Shown here in pieces: positions 61,474-64,000 of a DNA stretch of 64,000 bases. Origin of the DNA: Carallia brachiata (Eukaryota; Streptophyta; Magnoliopsida; Malpighiales; Rhizophoraceae); the NCBI GenBank assembly GCA_021464245.1, contig JADCRB010000005.1:124001-188000 (forward strand), read 5' to 3'. A program made the translations under genes and the position numbers. Under the pieces are notes generated by a model. That model was not told where the DNA came from. It searched no databases and saw nothing but the letters and a program-made list of their open reading frames with translations. How positions within the stretch are numbered: position 1 is the stretch's first letter; each line of letters opens with the position of its first letter.

Positions 61474-62031
61474 CTACAATTTCTTCCTTTTTTGTTTTTG
61501 TTTTCGAGAGTAGACCATTCCCTTTATCCCATCCGGATCCGCCACGAATCCCAACGGCCTGTAAAACCCCAGAACACGGGGCTCTGAATACAGCGCAATG
61601 TTAACAATTCCCTTATCCAACAGCTCCTCAACCAGCCTCTCCATCACGGCTTTTCCCAAACCAATCCCCTGGTAAGATGGGTCCACCACCACGTCCCATA
61701 TGATGGCGTTGAAGACGCCGTCCCCGGTGGCTCTGGCAAAGGCCACGGGCTTCTGGGTCTTCTTGTGCTCGACCCACAAGAGTGAGCTGGTGTTGTCCAG
61801 TGCGACTTTGATCTTCTGGGGGTCCCGCTTGGGAAACCCGACCGCCACGAACACGGAGTTGAGGTGGTCGAGGTTGAGGTCGGAGGCAGTGCGCCGGAGG
61901 AGGAAGCCACGGGACTCGAGGTCCTCGTCGGAGATGGAGTGTTTGTTTATAACGACGGATGCTGATGCGCTGCGGTGATGGCGGCAGAGAGAAGGGAGGG
62001 GAGTGGAGGCTGCTAGGCCGCGCAGAAACAT
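61474..62031 (-). CDS. GNAT-family N-acetyltransferase, plastid type
   Basis: An intact single-exon ORF of 185 residues. The first about 35 residues (MFLRGLAASTPLPSLCRHHR and more Ser/Ala) look like a plastid transit peptide. The GNAT fold follows: HLNSVFVAVGFPKRD, then LLWVEHKKTQKPVAFARATGDG (strands 2-4), and the acetyl-CoA motif VVVDPSYQGIGLGKAVM with Q-G-I-G-L-G. The end has ALYSEPRVLGFYRPLGFVADPDGIKGMVY, as in plant plastid GNATs, followed by a Lys/Arg/Gln-rich tail. Family members acetylate protein N-termini and lysines, and some act on serotonin. From memory, Arabidopsis GNAT1 (At1g26220) sits beside CPN60-beta4, which matches this context. GC content is clearly higher than in the surroundings. 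The substrate cannot be told from sequence. Confidence 0.9.
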   Translation of the reverse strand: MFLRGLAASTPLPSLCRHHRSASASVVINKHSISDEDLESRGFLLRRTASDLNLDHLNSVFVAVGFPKRDPQKIKVALDNTSSLLWVEHKKTQKPVAFARATGDGVFNAIIWDVVVDPSYQGIGLGKAVMERLVEELLDKGIVNIALYSEPRVLGFYRPLGFVADPDGIKGMVYSRKQKQKRKKL

Positions 62032-63469
62032 TTGTCTTTGATTTTCAGGGCATGTGTTTTCTAATTGACGTCAATCTGCTTGATGTTTTCGTTAGTTTTG
62101 AAAAGACTGAAGAGTTGAAGAAGGGGGCTTTGCTTGAAATCTTTATTTTCTGTGTCTTTGGTCTTGGTGGTGGTTGTGTTGTTGGTGGTGGGATGCTGGT
62201 TCGGTCGTTGAAACTAGTGGTTGTCAAACGATACTTTATCTTCTCATTTGCGCGGGATATGTTGGGTCCTATCCTTCAAACTTATTAGGTACACACTTTT
62301 TTCTTTATTCTTGTGAAGATGTTACATGGTAAGTGTAGGTCAGACGAGAATATACGCAGATACAATTTATTCTGTTATAATTATTAGTTGTATCTTTCAA
62401 ACTTCAATTAATTAGAGTGATCACAAAAGTACAATCAACCCTATAATAAACCGTGATCGACGTGGTCCCAATTTTGAATTTTCGTCTTCCACGGTTCGGT
62501 GTAAATGTGCAGTAGGGGCACTCTTTCATGTGCTTAGAAGACCAGCAACCTACGGGGTTGGTAGCTGGTTGAGCACATTTCTTGTTTTGGGCAATTGTCT
62601 GCACATCTAGACAAACATTTTCCCTGCCCATTCGTAACTCTTCTCTTCTTCTGACTTGATCTGATATAGCGATCACCATCCTCCTGCTCTTCTTTTTCAT
62701 CCTTCTTTTTCGTCCCTTTTTTTTGGACTATGGTCTTTCCTTTTTGTTTGTCAATAGAACATAGTATTTAACTTAGCAAGTAAGGGATTGTCGATAAAGA
62801 TCATTCCTATCAACGAAGACATCACGTTTCAGTTCACCAAATTTGAAGACCCTACTGTTGTTGCTCGTCTTGTTTTGTGCCGAAGCACGTTCTGTATTGG
62901 GGCTGTTCGGCGAGTGTATTAGGGAGAGAGGCATGTTATAGGAATATGCATTGATTTCGCAAAATTGTCAAATATCTTGTTATTGCTGGTTGTTTTTGTT
63001 GATTTTCCTCTAGGTAGCTTTATCTTATTTGGGGTTAAACTAGTTTCTCGATTGTTTCATACCATTTGCTTGCAATGTGAGGGCGTTTGGATAATGGTAA
63101 TCATTGAAACCAGCAACAAGGATCATGCATTGATGGCTGGCCAGTCCAGAATCCTTTAATAGAGAACCGAAGGAGGATAAATGTAAGACATGCATCTACC
63201 AGCATTGCAACTTCAGAGCGAAAAACAACATAACTCAAAATCTGTTAAACCTCCTATTTTATTCTTAAAACTGAACTGTTTGTTGTAAAAATCAGCAGAG
63301 GAGAATAGGTTCAAGATCACATGTGAAAGAGCAAATGGATATAAACAAGTCTTTTCTTCCTGTATCACTTGCAAAATATACATTCCAAAAGAGCATAATA
63401 TAAATAAAGAACAAAAAAAATTCTTGAACAGCACCTGCCTTCAGACCTTTAGATTGGGCAATTGCTTCC
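62032..63469. other. Intergenic, GNAT 5' flank and 3' flank of next gene
   Basis: A 98-codon Cys-containing ORF on the - strand (62,404-62,700) is discussed under findings. Other ORFs lack domains. The stretch 63,200-63,469 is probably the 3' UTR of the gene whose last exon follows. Confidence 0.5.
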
Positions 63470-63631
63470 TCACATGTTTTGTCCACAAGTTTCATTTGAT
63501 GCACCATTCTTCAAATTGAGCTCATTTTCGTTGTCCCTGCATTCATCACTGTGCACTGTTCCATAATCATCTCTTTTTGCGTCTCTTAATTTCTCTGCCA
63601 ACACCTCATTCTCCTTTGCCAAAGAAAGTAG
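63470..63631 (-). CDS. 3'-terminal exon of an unidentified coiled-coil protein gene
   Basis: On the - strand, an acceptor (TTTAATGCAG) is followed by 53 open codons and TGA (63,472-63,470). The product starts LLSLAKENEVLAEKLRDAKR, a short coiled coil, and ends in a polar tail rich in Asn, Asp and Glu (DNENELNLKNGASNETCGQNM-like). Upstream exons lie beyond the window. The pattern resembles the last exon of several plant regulators, including MIKC MADS-box proteins, but there is not enough to name it. Confidence 0.5.
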   Translation of the reverse strand, partial: LLSLAKENEVLAEKLRDAKRDDYGTVHSDECRDNENELNLKNGASNETCGQNM

Positions 63632-64000
63632 CTGCATTAAAACATCTTACAGACAACAACTTTAGATTAAGGTCCTTTGTTTAATAACAAAACCATCATA
63701 AGAGATTGTTCAAGAAAGGAGTGAGAATGTAACACGGATTAAAATCGGAGAATAAAAACATTAAGAAACCGTTTGTTTGATCGAAAATGATTTCCAGGGA
63801 ACATTTCCCTTTTCTTTTCCAACATTTGGATCATTTTGGAAACATAAACTATTGCTTGCTATTTGGGAAACTCTGAAACTTGCACAAAGCACTTCCTTTC
63901 CTTTCTTCAGTGTTCAGTTACGGGTCCATTATGATATACACGACAGAAAAAGAAAATTGTAATAATGGTTCCACGAACGGTAAGTGATTCTGTTCAAGAA
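63632..64000. other. Probable intron of the last gene
   Basis: Sequence upstream (on the - strand) of the terminal exon, with no further exon that I can recognise before the window ends. Confidence 0.4.

Noticed and set aside
61644..61978. ORFs in other frames over the GNAT gene
   Set aside because: They arise from the GC-rich codon use of the GNAT coding sequence; only one frame carries the acetyl-CoA motif.
1..64000. CRISPR array, operon or phage-like system
   Set aside because: No regular spaced repeats, no ribosome-binding sites and no tight co-directional gene runs; the gene structure is clearly that of a plant nucleus.

Overview
The window looks like a nuclear chromosome segment of a eudicot plant. 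It is AT-rich, its genes have many short exons with GT-AG introns, the gene families are plant-specific (S-type bZIP, plant MBD protein, cucumisin-like subtilase, plastid chaperonin-60 beta), and transposable elements fill much of the space between genes. I see no bacterial, organellar or viral gene organisation.

Layout. 1-8.8 kb: gene-poor, with a short hAT-like element at 3.05-4.05 kb and a fold-back repeat at 5.7 kb. 8.9-9.5 kb: an intact intronless bZIP gene (+). 9.5-14.7 kb: gene-poor, with a 75-bp tandem repeat. 14,685-19,918: a Mutator-like element (MULE) with terminal inverted repeats, a near-perfect target duplication, a decayed transposase (+) and a second convergent ORF (-) with a zinc-finger-like motif and a membrane segment. 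21.9-24.8 kb: a methyl-CpG-binding-domain gene (-). 26.0-27.0 kb: a LINE fragment (-). 28.6-32.1 kb: a ten-exon subtilase gene (-) that reads correctly except for one extra base in exon 5. 33.3-37.4 kb: a LINE (+) with a perfect 16-bp target duplication but two internal deletions. 38.4-39.4 kb: an inverted deletion derivative of a hAT element. 41,498-46,916: the fuller hAT copy with TIRs, target duplication and a broken BED/hAT transposase. 48.7-53.7 kb: a 14-exon plastid chaperonin-60 beta gene (+), probably the beta-4 type. 59.9 kb: a possible 49-residue membrane microprotein gene (+). 61.5-62.0 kb: a plastid-type GNAT acetyltransferase (-). 63.5-63.6 kb: the last exon of an unidentified coiled-coil protein gene (-).

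The host genes do not form a pathway. From memory, a GNAT gene and the CPN60-beta4 gene are also neighbours in Arabidopsis (At1g26220/At1g26230), which would make the 48-62 kb block a conserved syntenic pair; I could not check this.

The most interesting structures are the two-gene MULE (a layout like MuDR's mudrA/mudrB), the autonomous-type/deletion-derivative hAT pair in inverted orientation, a recurring pattern of nonsense codons explained by C-to-T or G-to-A change in both the MULE and the LINE, the single frameshift in an otherwise phase-perfect subtilase, and a GC-AG intron plus an atypical C-terminus in the chaperonin gene.
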